DNA of 64,000 nucleotides from Xylaria sp. FL1777 (taxonomy: Eukaryota > Ascomycota > Sordariomycetes > Xylariales > Xylariaceae), in NCBI GenBank assembly GCA_022578965.1, contig MU400638.1, positions 47,431 through 111,430 on the forward strand, written 5' to 3'. The notes beneath the pieces were generated by a model. That model was not told the DNA's origin. It did no database searches and was given only the letters and a program-made list of their open reading frames with translations. Each line of letters starts with the position of its first letter. Position 1 is the stretch's first letter. Position numbers and translations under genes: made by a program. Below, piece after piece: positions 1 to 10,618 of the stretch.

Positions 1-289
1 TGGGTGTATAAGAATAGGCAGATACTACTAGACTGTCACTGGTTGTATGTATGGATAGACTGGCGTGGTTGCATAGACAGGATACCCTATAGACATGGGA
101 GGATCGATTTGAGATGCATATTAATGTTTTCCTCTTCCATACCATCGCTTCTGTATTAATGCCAGTGAATGTACCATACATATTTATGCTTTCTGTTCGA
201 CAAAAGAAAAATGTATGCGTCTATTCAATCATCTATAGTACAGCCGCTTTTCTTCTTCATATGGGATACAGCCACTCTACAAGCGTTAT

Positions 290-1214
290 TTATTTTCCTT
301 TCTTGACCCAATCCTCGACAACGTCACGAGCATCGCTGATCTTGTCGTCAACATAGGTCTTGCCGAGTTCTGCGTGAAGTTTCGTCATGTACCAAACACG
401 CTGGACACCCTCGCGTGCGCGCACGTGCGTGTCGGCGATGGCCGGAAATCGCTTCTCGTATGTCCACAGCAGGTCCGAGACATTGCGCATAGTGACGGGG
501 ATGACGACCCAGCCAGCACCGATACCCAGGGCCACGGGGAGGGAAGCGCGGATGAGGATGTTGCGGTTCCGCGACATGATGCTGCCGGTCATCGAAGCCA
601 CCAGCACGTACACGAGCCCCGGCATCAGCTGCTCGCCACTCTCGCGCGAAGGCGCCAGCGACGCAATGGTCGACGTGAAAGACTGCTCTAGGTTGAACGC
701 TCGATCTACCGCGGCATTGACACCATCCTCAGCCGACACGGCTTGCTTGTATAGAAATAGGCGAGCTTTGCCGATTTGTGCGGCCAGGCGGTCTGTGGGC
801 GTTGGACTCCGCGGAACGACCTGGTGCTCGTCTTCGTGCTCGGGAAAAGGTTTTGATGAGGCAGGGATTGTGTCGGATGTCGGAGAGGGCACAGGCGTTG
901 TGCTCTTGGGGAGAGGCCTTTCCTCGAAGTCGTCGTAGATCGGCTTTTTCCTCAGCTGTCATGATGGTCGCGTCAGTGGAGCTATACGCGACATGAGGAT
1001 GCTATCGGGGGAGTTCGTCCGTACCAGAAGCTGGTCCTGAGCCTGTTGAGGCGGTGCTTCGGCGAGCGCAACCGAGGGAAATAAAGCTACTCCGGCCAGG
1101 GTAGCCGCCATGAAAGGCGCGGCGACTCTCTATGACAGTTAATTAGTATACAGATACCTCTATTTAAGGTGTGTCGATTAAAGTTACCTGTCGCAGCAGC
1201 ACTCTCGCAGCCAT
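290..1214 (-). CDS. MICOS complex subunit, MIC26/MIC27 (apolipoprotein O) family
   Basis: Three exons read on the minus strand: 1214-1188, 1129-1025 and 955-290, giving 265 aa. The introns are 58 and 69 nt, and the first has a good TACTAAT branch site. The protein starts MAARVLLRQ and continues into an alanine-rich segment. The third exon opens with LRKKPIYDDFEERPLP, a motif typical of fungal MIC26/27 proteins. A hydrophobic, glycine-containing region follows near residues 150-185 (ILIRASLPVALGIGAGWVVIP), and the protein ends in a charged helix (DDKISDARDVVEDWVKKGK). In this family the protein sits in the inner mitochondrial membrane and helps shape cristae junctions together with MIC60 and MIC10. 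The gene diverges from OCT1 across 448 bp. The second donor (GTACGG) is non-consensus, but it is the only choice I found that keeps the motif in frame. I cannot decide between the MIC26 and MIC27 names. Confidence 0.85.
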
Positions 1215-1662
1215 GTTGCCGACCAATTGACGCTGGGGGAGGGGGCTGTATGGTTTGTCTGGAGGTTGTGATGAATTTCAGATTTGAACTCCGTCACTAC
1301 TGACCTCTGACCACTGACATGGAAGTACTCCGGTACCTTTTTGTGCGGCTATTTCCGGAGGCTCGGGAGTGTACACTAGCAGATTAACTTAGCGACTTAC
1401 TGTGTAACTTGTGGGTATGAGCCTAAGTAAGTAGGTAGCTACGTCGGTGGCCCTCCCCTGTACATCCATTGACCCGCGGCTGTCCGACCCGCGACATCGC
1501 CTGCACCAAATCGGCGCAAGATTTGGCGCCGATTGGCCTTCTCCATACTTACATTATGTGCAGCATACTCACTTACTGTGCGCTCCCTTCTCTTTCCCCT
1601 TCTCTCGTTGTACGTGTTTCTGTCTCTGTTTAATGAGTCATGAATAAGATGCTCGCTACATC
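1215..1662. promoter_or_regulatory. Divergent intergenic region between MIC26/27 and OCT1
   Basis: This 448-bp spacer separates two divergent genes whose products both go to mitochondria. It contains CCAAT-type pentamers (for example ATTGG near 1530 and CCAAT near 1222) and pyrimidine-rich tracts just before the OCT1 start. A shared bidirectional promoter is inferred from the arrangement only; no specific factor site can be named. Confidence 0.4.
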
Positions 1663-4062
1663 ATGATCAAAGCCGTACGACCTGGTCTATGGACCTGTTC
1701 AAGATGTATCCACCAAGTCTCCCGAGCTCGAGTTCAACAACGACTACCGCAGAAGCGCTGGCTTTCTGCCGTGACTGGCGCTGCTCATAGTAGTGATGAG
1801 AGTCTACGAACTCCGCCGGCCGACTACTCGACCGCTGACACAAAGCACGATGATTCTCTCCTGCGGCAAATCTTCGATTCCCCGCCTACTTTTCGAGGGC
1901 TCCAGAGCGCAAGCGGGAAAAATGTCGGATTGTTCCGCAATAAGTACCTGACATCGCCTCAGGGCTTTCTGACGTTCGCCGACGTCACGATAGCTCGGGC
2001 TTCGAGGCTCGTTCTCAAAATCACGAATGCTTGGACAGTGGCAGACTACAAGACCCTAGTTAGGGATCTAGATAGATTGAGTGATCTACTCTGTCGGGTA
2101 CTAGATGTGTCTGACTTCGTGCGGATAACACACCCCGATGTTAAAATTCAGGAGGCTGCGTCTGTCGCCTGGTCCAAAGTCTACATGTATATGAACCAGC
2201 TGAACACTTCGACTGCGCTAAGCGACCAGCTCGGGAAAGCTCTGGCGAATCCCGAGGTCATGTCAAGTTGGAACGAAGAAGAGAAGACAGTCGCGAAACT
2301 ATTACAACAAGACTTCAAGAAGTCTGCGATTCATCTGCCCAAGGCATACCGAGATGCTTTTGTGGACGTGTCTCAGAGTATCAGCGAGTTGGGTGCTGAA
2401 TTCGTTGACCGTATGGAGGCTGAAAAGCCCTATCTTTCATTGCCTAGTAGTAAGTTCCAGGGCATAGATCCCCAGATAGCCCGAAAGATGGTTCAACGTG
2501 GTGTTCTTCATCTACCGACTTTGGCCCCTGCGGCTACGGTAGCTTTGAGGAGAGTCCATGACGAAGAAACCCGGCAGGCAATCTACTATGCCACACGGAC
2601 GGCATCTAAGCGCTCCATCGATACACTGGAGCAAATGCTGAAGCTACGTGCTCGACTCGCCTCTCTATCAGGGTTTGACAGCTACGGCCATATGGCTCTC
2701 CAGGATAAGATGATGGCGAAGAACCCGGAATCTGTTCACCAGTTTCTTCAAGCCTTATCTAAACACAATTCCTCGTTTGTTGAGACCGAGATCGCCGATC
2801 TTGTGAAAGAGAAGCAGAAGAAACTCGGTCTTTCTAGCGACGTCAAGCTTCAGCCTTGGGATAAAGATTATTATATGGAGAGTATACGAGCTGCTATGAG
2901 ATCGAAGCGGAAAACGGATGACTTCCTAGCTGCCTACTTTTCTCTCGGCACTGTTATGCAAGGCTTATCTAGGCTCTTTAATCGACTATATGGTATACGG
3001 TTGGTCCCCAGGGACACACTCCCTGGAGAAACATGGCATCCAGATGTGAGACGGTTAGATGTCGTCTCTGACTCAGATGGGCATGTGGCTGTTTTATACT
3101 GTGATCTGTTTTACCGGGACGACAAGTCCCCTAATCCTGCTCATTTCACTGTTCGCTGCTCGCGGGAAATCTCCACAGGTGAGATTCAGGAAATGTGGCA
3201 GCAGAATGGTCAACAAGGACTACCCACTTTCGAAACACCTTTAGAGGCAGCCAATGATGGCATGCATGTCTCCCAGCAGGCTGACTCAGTGAAGCAATTA
3301 CCAACAATTGCGTTGATATGTGACTTCCACCAAGATAAAGAAGGGCGGAACCAGCCTGCCCTTCTAGATTATTATCAGATGGAGACTCTTTTCCACGAGA
3401 TGGGTCATGCGATTCATTCCATCTTAGCTCGAACTTCCCTTCACAATGTCGCCGGGACACGGTGCGCGACTGACTTCGCCGAGCTCCCCTCGACATTAAT
3501 GGAACACTTCTGTGCAGACCCCTCTGTTCTCGCGCTGTTTGCTCGGCATCACCAAACTAACGAGCCGCTGCCATATCAAATGGTTGCAGAAAGATTACAG
3601 GTTTTCAATCGTTTTAAGGCGGCAGATCGGGAAAACCAAATAATTCTTGCCATGCTGGACCAGCAATATCATTCCGAGATCGTGCGTGACAACGAATTCG
3701 ACTCCACAAAGATCTACCTTGACCTTCAGAAGAAGTTCGGGAAATTACCAGCAGATCCCCCCGGCACAAGGTGGCAAGGCTTCTTTGGGCATCTCTTTGG
3801 ATATGGTAGCACATACTACAGCTACCTATTCGACCAAGTGCTCTCGGAACGTGTATGGAGAGTTGTCTTTTCGGCGGGCCAGAATGGAGCCGCACTAGAC
3901 AGAGAAAACGGGGAGCGATTAAAAGAGAACCTCTTAAAATGGGGAGGTGGCCGCGATCCTTGGAGATGTCTCTCTGATGCCCTGCAAGATGAACGCCTGA
4001 TCGATGGGGACGAGAAGGCTATGAGGGTTGTAGGGAGCTGGGGTATTAAGGATGATCTGTAA
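1663..4062 (+). CDS. OCT1: Mitochondrial intermediate peptidase (M3 family zinc metallopeptidase)
   Basis: A single exon encodes 799 aa, the usual length for fungal OCT1/MIP. The N-terminus is an arginine-rich presequence (RCIHQVSRARVQQRLPQKRW) without acidic residues. The thimet-oligopeptidase fold follows, with the zinc site HEMGH at about residues 578-582 in the context LFHEMGHAIHS. The downstream glutamate of the third zinc ligand lies in the FAELPSTLMEHF block. MIP works in the matrix, where it removes an octapeptide from precursors already cut by the main processing peptidase; its substrates include respiratory-chain and iron-handling proteins. The start at 1663 is the first ATG of the frame and gives the full targeting sequence. 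An AATAAA lies 38 nt past the stop. Confidence 0.96.
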   Translation: MIKAVRPGLWTCSRCIHQVSRARVQQRLPQKRWLSAVTGAAHSSDESLRTPPADYSTADTKHDDSLLRQIFDSPPTFRGLQSASGKNVGLFRNKYLTSPQGFLTFADVTIARASRLVLKITNAWTVADYKTLVRDLDRLSDLLCRVLDVSDFVRITHPDVKIQEAASVAWSKVYMYMNQLNTSTALSDQLGKALANPEVMSSWNEEEKTVAKLLQQDFKKSAIHLPKAYRDAFVDVSQSISELGAEFVDRMEAEKPYLSLPSSKFQGIDPQIARKMVQRGVLHLPTLAPAATVALRRVHDEETRQAIYYATRTASKRSIDTLEQMLKLRARLASLSGFDSYGHMALQDKMMAKNPESVHQFLQALSKHNSSFVETEIADLVKEKQKKLGLSSDVKLQPWDKDYYMESIRAAMRSKRKTDDFLAAYFSLGTVMQGLSRLFNRLYGIRLVPRDTLPGETWHPDVRRLDVVSDSDGHVAVLYCDLFYRDDKSPNPAHFTVRCSREISTGEIQEMWQQNGQQGLPTFETPLEAANDGMHVSQQADSVKQLPTIALICDFHQDKEGRNQPALLDYYQMETLFHEMGHAIHSILARTSLHNVAGTRCATDFAELPSTLMEHFCADPSVLALFARHHQTNEPLPYQMVAERLQVFNRFKAADRENQIILAMLDQQYHSEIVRDNEFDSTKIYLDLQKKFGKLPADPPGTRWQGFFGHLFGYGSTYYSYLFDQVLSERVWRVVFSAGQNGAALDRENGERLKENLLKWGGGRDPWRCLSDALQDERLIDGDEKAMRVVGSWGIKDDL

Positions 4063-5407
4063 AGCTGGTGATGTGCTTTCATGTATATAGTATACTGTCA
4101 ATAAATAAGGGATTTGATGATAGACATATTTTAGCCGATAGACTTAGAAAGGACGACCTATCAAACAATCGCAAAGATACCCCATAGTTTTCCTATTCAA
4201 GTAGATGTTAGTACCCAATATGTCACTGTCTCGTCTAGGGCGGGCCGAAGAAGAATCATCGACGAAGCTATAAGTAGAGGTACTAGCCTCTCGTTTCCAT
4301 CTATAGCATATATAGATAAAATTGACATCGGGCATAGGTCATAAGATTGTGTGTAGCCCTCTGATTTGACGATATAAACCTCTATCTAGACTAGGTATCT
4401 ATCTGCGTACTGTACCGTCCAGATTAGACTAAGAACGTGTCTGTCTCAATAGTGGATTCTTAACGTGGCCTAGGCCACAGATTCTGCGCTCAATTGTGTC
4501 TAGACCCTGCGTCAGCTCATGCGTGGTACTACACACCAACGCCTCGATTGGGCTGAAGACCAGGGAAGCTATTCAGCTATTCGCTAATAGCTATCTTTCT
4601 TAAGTCTGCAATGTCAGCGAACCGTTGCAATGGGTCAGCATATACATACCCAGTAGCGTGCGTTCATTGATTTATCGATTTTCTGGCCCTCGAATCAGGT
4701 AGGTAGCTAGGTATTCGAGGAACGCAGCTTACTGCCTCTTTAATTTTCCATTCTTCTCTTTATAACAGCGGGTAGCCCCGTCTTTTCTAAAGTGCGGCTT
4801 CACTGGCGATATGACGCGGATCTCCGGCGTTGGGTTTTCGAAGTATTATTATTCTGTTCGCCAACTTTTTAGATAAAAACCTTAACTACCTTACGTACGA
4901 ATTTTCGTCGCCATCTCCTACACAGGGCTTCGTGGTTTAACTACCAGAGAACCTATCTAAGAATTTGGAGTTGGACAAAGCGTAATCTTTGTTCTACCCA
5001 TCGTTAGCTCCTCGTACACACATGTATATCATACACTATATATATACATACCGAGAGGACATCGTCTACTCAGGGGCTGATATTGAAAACTTCCGAAACT
5101 AGGAAGTCGAGTTAGGGATATACTACGGAGAATATCCCTTCTATATTCAACAACAGTCCCATTGTATAATTGCCGAGGAGTCCTCGCTATATCGAGATCT
5201 GTCGACTTTGATCCTCCTGACATAGTACGAGCTCAAGATTGCTACAGGCGAGGTGGAGGAGCATTCTCACATATTCTAATCGATCTCTATTTGCTTGGAC
5301 GACAGAAAATACTGGCCTTCATAGCCCGGTATTATATCATTGTCTCACCTCTACCATCCCGTCCCATCCCAACCTAAACCCTCACACCAACACCGAGAAC
5401 CTTCACG
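4063..5407. other. Intergenic region between OCT1 and the WSC gene
   Basis: A candidate polyadenylation signal AATAAA sits at 4100-4105. The rest is AT-leaning sequence with many short stop-interrupted frames and no recognisable coding or RNA gene. The last 100 bp before 5408 are C-rich and A-poor (ACC/CCT runs), typical of a fungal 5' leader. Confidence 0.5.
4100..4105 (+). terminator. Candidate polyadenylation signal AATAAA (OCT1)
   Basis: Hexamer 38 nt after the OCT1 stop codon, in a T/A-rich context. Confidence 0.4.
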
Positions 5408-6034
5408 ATGCTGCAACAAGTCCCTATCCCCCTCCTCTCTCTCCTCCTAATCTCAACACCCATACTCCCCCAGATAACAGCTCTCACCACCACCAACACC
5501 ACAACAACAACAACAACCTCATCCCCATCCCCATCCCCATCCACCCCATCCCCGACCACAGCCCTCCAAATCGTCAACAGCAGCAGCAGCAACTACACCT
5601 ACGCAGGCTGCTGGAACGAGACGACGGGGCTATCCGGCACGACGGGTCTGCGCGCCCTGGGCGGGCCCAGCGAGGTGCTGCGGGGCCAGATGACGGTGGA
5701 GCTGTGCCTGGATTTCTGCGCGCATGGTAGCGGCCAGATGCACGCGTACCGCCTCGCGGGGCTCGAGTACTCGCGTGAGTGCTGGTGCGGCGATACCCTT
5801 AACTCCCTCAGCGTCCGCCTGCCCGACGCCGCCTGCGACACGCCCTGCGATGGCGCCAATGCGACTGCTTGTGGCGGCGCGCTGAGACTGTCGCTTTATA
5901 ATTCTACTGCTGCTGTGGCGAACAAGGAGAGCAGTGCTGGGAGTGGGAGTGGGAGTTGGAGGGTGGAGCGCGCGTGGAGGGGGGCTGTTTTGGGGACGGT
6001 GGTGTTGGGATTGGGGTTTGCTTTTGGGTGTTGA
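5408..6034 (+). CDS. Small WSC-domain, probably GPI-anchored cell-wall protein
   Basis: Single exon, 208 aa. Residues 1-25 are a signal peptide (LLSLLLISTPILPQITA). A Thr/Ser/Pro run follows (about 26-58), likely O-mannosylated, and has clear codon repeats (ACA/ACC, CCATCC). The WSC domain spans about 64-165: it opens with YAGCW, continues through CLDFC and YSRECWCGD, and closes with CDTPC and CGG, the conserved cysteine pattern of a carbohydrate-binding WSC module. The C-terminus is a small-residue linker (SAGSGSGS) and a short hydrophobic tail ending at the last residue. There is no cytoplasmic tail, so a GPI anchor fits better than a WSC-type stress sensor. Its role in wall or glucan binding is inferred from the domain. 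GC content rises sharply inside the WSC-coding part. Confidence 0.85.
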   Translation: MLQQVPIPLLSLLLISTPILPQITALTTTNTTTTTTTSSPSPSPSTPSPTTALQIVNSSSSNYTYAGCWNETTGLSGTTGLRALGGPSEVLRGQMTVELCLDFCAHGSGQMHAYRLAGLEYSRECWCGDTLNSLSVRLPDAACDTPCDGANATACGGALRLSLYNSTAAVANKESSAGSGSGSWRVERAWRGAVLGTVVLGLGFAFGC

Positions 6035-6279
6035 AGGGTTGGTAGAGGCGTGTTGTGATCCTATGGAAGATGTTGTAGGCGCGGCGGTTGAAGCGATGGG
6101 GACTTGCCTGTGAGCATGGTGATTTAATAATAGAGCGTTCATGGGTTCATTCCCTTCGTTTTTGATACCTCAGAATAGAACATTGGGAAGGGCGGGGAAA
6201 GATCTATTAGAGGCTGCTTACTTTGTAGACTGAAATATCATCGTAGTAGACATTATTCCAATCAAATAGTCAAGACTAC

Positions 6280-9200
6280 CTATCCCATATCAAGAGGTCC
6301 CAGTCCCCTCGATTGGACTGCTTTTTGGACCTCTTGTTTGATATCCCTGACAACGGCGCGCCAAGCCGCCTTCCCTGGGTGTTCCCCCGACTCATCTTCA
6401 TCGATGAGGAAGTCCAACCATCTAACCAGCTTCTGAACTTTATCCATGTCTCTCTCTTCGACGATGACTTTCACGAGATACTCTACAAACATCTCAACAT
6501 CTGTCTGATGAGGTCCATCGCCGCTGGTCTCCCGATGCCACACACTCAACATGTCTCTGATCTCCACGAGCGTGGTCATTGCGCTGCCCGAGAATGTGAT
6601 CTTGGGAGGCCGAGGAGGAAACTGCAACCTGGTCTGGCCTCCAGGCAGAGGGTCGTCGCCCTCACCATCTTGGTTTCGCCTGGCATTGATCTTGAGATCT
6701 AAACCCGAGCGCTGGGCTTTGCGTCGCCGGTGGTCGGCAATCACTTCGTTGCGCACATCTTCAGGCAACTCAGTGAGGAATTCTTGATCCAACTCTTCTA
6801 TCTCCCCTGGCCCCGCATCATCAGTTTGCTTGTGCGAAAAGAGATTGGTCTGCACGATCTTGGCATTCGCATCTGCTTTCCGTTCCTTCGTGCGGGGCCC
6901 ACGACGCTTTGTTGGCGTTGTTTTCTTGGACAGCTGAATTACACGGTCTTTGCGCGGGGACTGCGGCAGAAGAGCCTGTCTAGGTTGATGTTTATATGAG
7001 CTCAGGATTTCTGCCTTCATGTCTTCTGGGAGGGCATTGAAGACCTCCGGGTCGAACTCGGGCGGGATCTCAACCGGGGTCGGACTTTGCGTCCTTGACT
7101 TTATCGCTACGTCATCTCGTGCTTCTGAATTGCTTCTGCCTCGACCTTGGGCCATCAGCTTGCTTCGAATATCTTGGGGTAGTTCGGCGAGCACTGCGGG
7201 GTCGATATTGCTAGGCAAGATGAATTGTGTTCCTGAGATATTAAGAGGTAGCCGAGCTTTGTCATCTTTATCACCTGCCTGAGCTATCATCAAGGCTGGA
7301 TGCGGACCATGAGACTTTGGCTTCCTTGGAGTCAAAGGCCCATCTACGATCGGGTCCGGCGTAATATGTCGTCCTTGAGGTGAGTCTAGAAGTTGGTCTA
7401 CACCACTGGCATCCTGAATGGGATCCAGAATAGATTTCTTGGCTGACCCAGAGGCTTTGAGAGTTCCGAAACTTAATTTCTTCTGGCTTCCATCTAGCCC
7501 GGAAAGGCCGGTTTTGATAGGTTCAAGTCTCGTTAGCTGAACACCCAGTCCACGTAAGTCACCGGGGCTGAAATTATAGGAACGGAGGATTGAGACCGCT
7601 TCCTTGCCCAGAATCTTATGATCGTGAGTGGCAACACCGAATGAGACACTCTTGTTGAAGGTATCGCATTTTCCGTGGCCCAGGTGCTTCGGAGGATCAA
7701 GCGGCGCGTCCATAGATCGCCTCATAATCTTCATAGTGAGTTGTCTGCCTTTGACCTGCTCGTTCAGTAACCGCTTTTCCAACTCTTTGCAGAGGTTGAA
7801 CAGAAACTCCTCGGCCTCTGCCTGACTAATGAATCGAATACCCCAATTAACTTCAGCCGAAACGGATTTTCGAATTGGCTGTTCCCCAACCTCAACCCTG
7901 TCGATTCCTCGAGCATAGTCCCAGAGCTTCTCCCCCGTCTTGGGACCGAGAGTGCTGACCAAGCGCTCTTTGGAAATTTGCCGAATATCATTGACGAACT
8001 TTACCCCTATTTCCTCAAGCTTGCCAGCTGTACTATATGCAACACCAGGTAGATCGTCTACTTTTAGTGAACCGAGAAAAGTTTGTACTTCATCGGGACG
8101 GATCCTATGGGAATTTAGGCGTTAGCAATCATTGTATATAGAGGTGGCTAGGAGGATGTGGGAACAAAAGTTTTCTACAAAAAGGGAAACGCAAAGCTCA
8201 GGAAAACGTACTGGTATTGCCCTGCTGGCTTTGCTTTTCTAAGCGCTACCTTTGCCAATAGGATATTACCACCAATGCCAATTGACACAGCACACCCCGT
8301 TCTTGCTTTAATCTGATCTCGGAGGGACAACGCGATCTGATCAGCCTTTTCTTGTTCCCGCGACTACAAGACCTGGAGTTAGTAATTGTTATCTCGGCCG
8401 GATCTGGGAGCTTAACGAAACCGTGGGAAGCTTCAAGAATATGATTTTGGCCGGGAAAATAACTCTACTTTTGGAGCCTAAAAGCTGCTAAAGCAGCAAG
8501 GGACAAGATTTAGAGAGTTACTCACCATGCTGCTTTCATCTACCACTGACCCATCTGATCCAACATCAGAGAGAATAATAGAGGTTGCGTCTACCAAGGC
8601 CTCATCAATACTGACGCTTTGCACTACACCTCCAACTTCTAAAATGCACTCATAGAATAGCCTGCTTGCGTTTTCATAAGCTGGAAAATCGTATGGCAGG
8701 ACTTTGAGCTCAGCGCAAAGCTCCTTGGCTCGTTTCATCCACATGCCATTCTTGATTCCAAATTTTCTTGCAGGGTAATTGCAACTGGCGATTTCTGACC
8801 CATCTCCAGTACCATGTGCAACCACCGCGGGCTTATCAATGAAGTCAGGTGCCATTTTGAGAGATACTGCACAAAAAAAGCTGTCAAAATCGACGTGCAG
8901 GATATATCTTCGTGCGCCTGGTTTCCTCTTGGTTACTTTCCTTTGCAGACTCTTCTCAGCTGCAAGCTTCTGCATTCTCGACTTTAGTTCGGCCTTCCAA
9001 GTCGACAGATGATGAAGACGGCTTTCGGAGTAATACTGTTGTATAAAGTCGGGGTTCGCAGTTGATGATTTCTTCATTCGAGGATCTTGAAGCAACAGAG
9101 CATTATGTTCCTCAGAAGTCATAGTCTTGCGCTGTCTAGGTAATCTGTCTGACTTAGCTTCGGTTTCACTCATCTCATTTTGAAAATCCAATATAGTCGG

Positions 9201-10064
9201 CTCCGTGGACATAGAAGTAACTTCTTTCATATTGGAACTGTCCCTAACATGATGTTCCGGGCCGTCATCACTGAGAAGCTGCGGAGTGTTACTGGAATTT
9301 CGCTCGTGGCTAATCATAAAACCTGATTGATCAGCTTCGCTCAAATCACTCTCACCAGCTACAGAACCTGCCGCCGCGCCTTTAGGTCTACTGGGCGAAC
9401 TATTCAGAGCACCAGCAAACTCTTGCAGCTGAGATGTGTAGAAGCTATTATCTGTCTGCTCCCGGTAGGCAGACAATGGTGACTGCTGCATGCGTGCCTG
9501 TGTAGAGATGCCATTCCCATCTAGCTTAATCGTCTTCTGTCGAGGGGTTTCCTCAATAACACGGTAGTCGGTCCAAGGCAAGAGTCTCCCGGCATTGATA
9601 GAATCAGCCACCCAAGCCGGCTTCACGATTCTATATTTATTGAAGTCCACCATCTTTTTTGGTGGTAGACTTGAAGCGATGATGTGGGTTGCCATGGTCT
9701 TTGAATCGAGATACTGAAGGAAACCAGCGCCATGTTGAACCAGATCACGGTGGAGGCTTTAATAGATTAGCTAGCTAATATGGTAGTTAGTGGTTTCGGG
9801 AAATCGGTCGACTCACATGTGAAGCGGCGGTTGCGTGTAACCGCTTACATGAGCGACAATACCCTTGAAAATCTGGGGTCTGTCCGTCGATGAAGCCCTC
9901 AGTTCTGAATCGAGGTTCTGGAGCTTAATCTTTTTGCGACGAAAGTAGTCGGAAAAGCCGCCGAAAGCACTTGGCTCATATTCTTCACCAGCTTCATCTG
10001 AAAAGGTATGATTCTCTATGCGCTTCCGCACAGCATTAGAGTTCTTTTCGAGTTGGCTTCCCAT
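6280..10064 (-). CDS. REV1: DNA repair protein REV1 (Y-family translesion polymerase)
   Basis: Four exons (10064-9817, 9756-8526, 8363-8212, 8104-6280) give 1151 aa, the usual size for the family. Domains in order: the N-terminal FGGFSDYFRRKKIKLQNLD motif before the BRCT domain (about 62-150, split by intron 1); a low-complexity linker; the Y-family palm starting at about 365 with metal-binding DFDSFF, then SIDEALVDA near 465; fingers and little finger into exon 4 (GCAVSIGIGGNILLAKVA); three ubiquitin-binding-type motifs, each with a central LPxD (AELPQD, NALPED, TELPED); and a C-terminal polymerase-interaction domain of about 100 aa. REV1 inserts dCMP opposite abasic sites and acts as scaffold for Pol zeta in the nucleus. 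Intron phases close exactly (2, 0, 2). It diverges from the RED-like gene. Confidence 0.95.
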
Positions 10065-10618
10065 TATGAGGCGTTATAGATTCACCACGCGCATCGATCG
10101 TAGTCAATAGGTCCTTTAGAATACTTGTAGCTGAGCGCGTGCATCATCATTTTATAGCCGATGGAAACGGTTCTATTTTTTGCATACCGCCTGATTTCAT
10201 CATATGCCGTGTCGGAAGGCTTCGTACGCTGTATTGCACGGAGAGCTGGAGGTGATAAGCATAGGCTGCTTATTAAACGACTGTTTTCAATCATAAAATA
10301 CCTGGTCACGTAGTGTATTAAGAGGAGGAATTATCTAACCTGCCTAGGTACCTACCTAGGTACTTGTCTAGACGCGACCCATTTACACGTCATCCCGTGA
10401 CCTGGTGTACTAACCCCACTACTTCAGCCACTGGCGATGACGGTTTTAATGAGCTTATTAGCCACAATAAGTCCACTATCTCTCTTATCTTTCTATCTGT
10501 AGCTACCTAGGTACCTTGCTTGTTCGTGTAGCATCATCTCACAACAAAGATTCAAAGACGAACCTCATTGTCTGTATGTACGCGGCGTGATTCCTGAAAA
10601 GAAGGGCTGCCTCTCGAA
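10065..10618. promoter_or_regulatory. Divergent intergenic region REV1 / RED-like gene
   Basis: This 554-bp spacer separates two divergent genes. It holds a run of overlapping TACCTAGGTA palindromes at about 10340-10365 and a further copy near 10505-10515. The open frames inside it have no ATG start and no recognisable content. Confidence 0.4.

Noticed and set aside
387..938. 183-codon plus-strand frame
   Set aside because: Antisense shadow of the MIC26/27 last exon; no family resemblance.
10082..10309. 75-codon frame beside the REV1 start
   Set aside because: It begins with GTG, lies in a promoter spacer and has no recognisable content.
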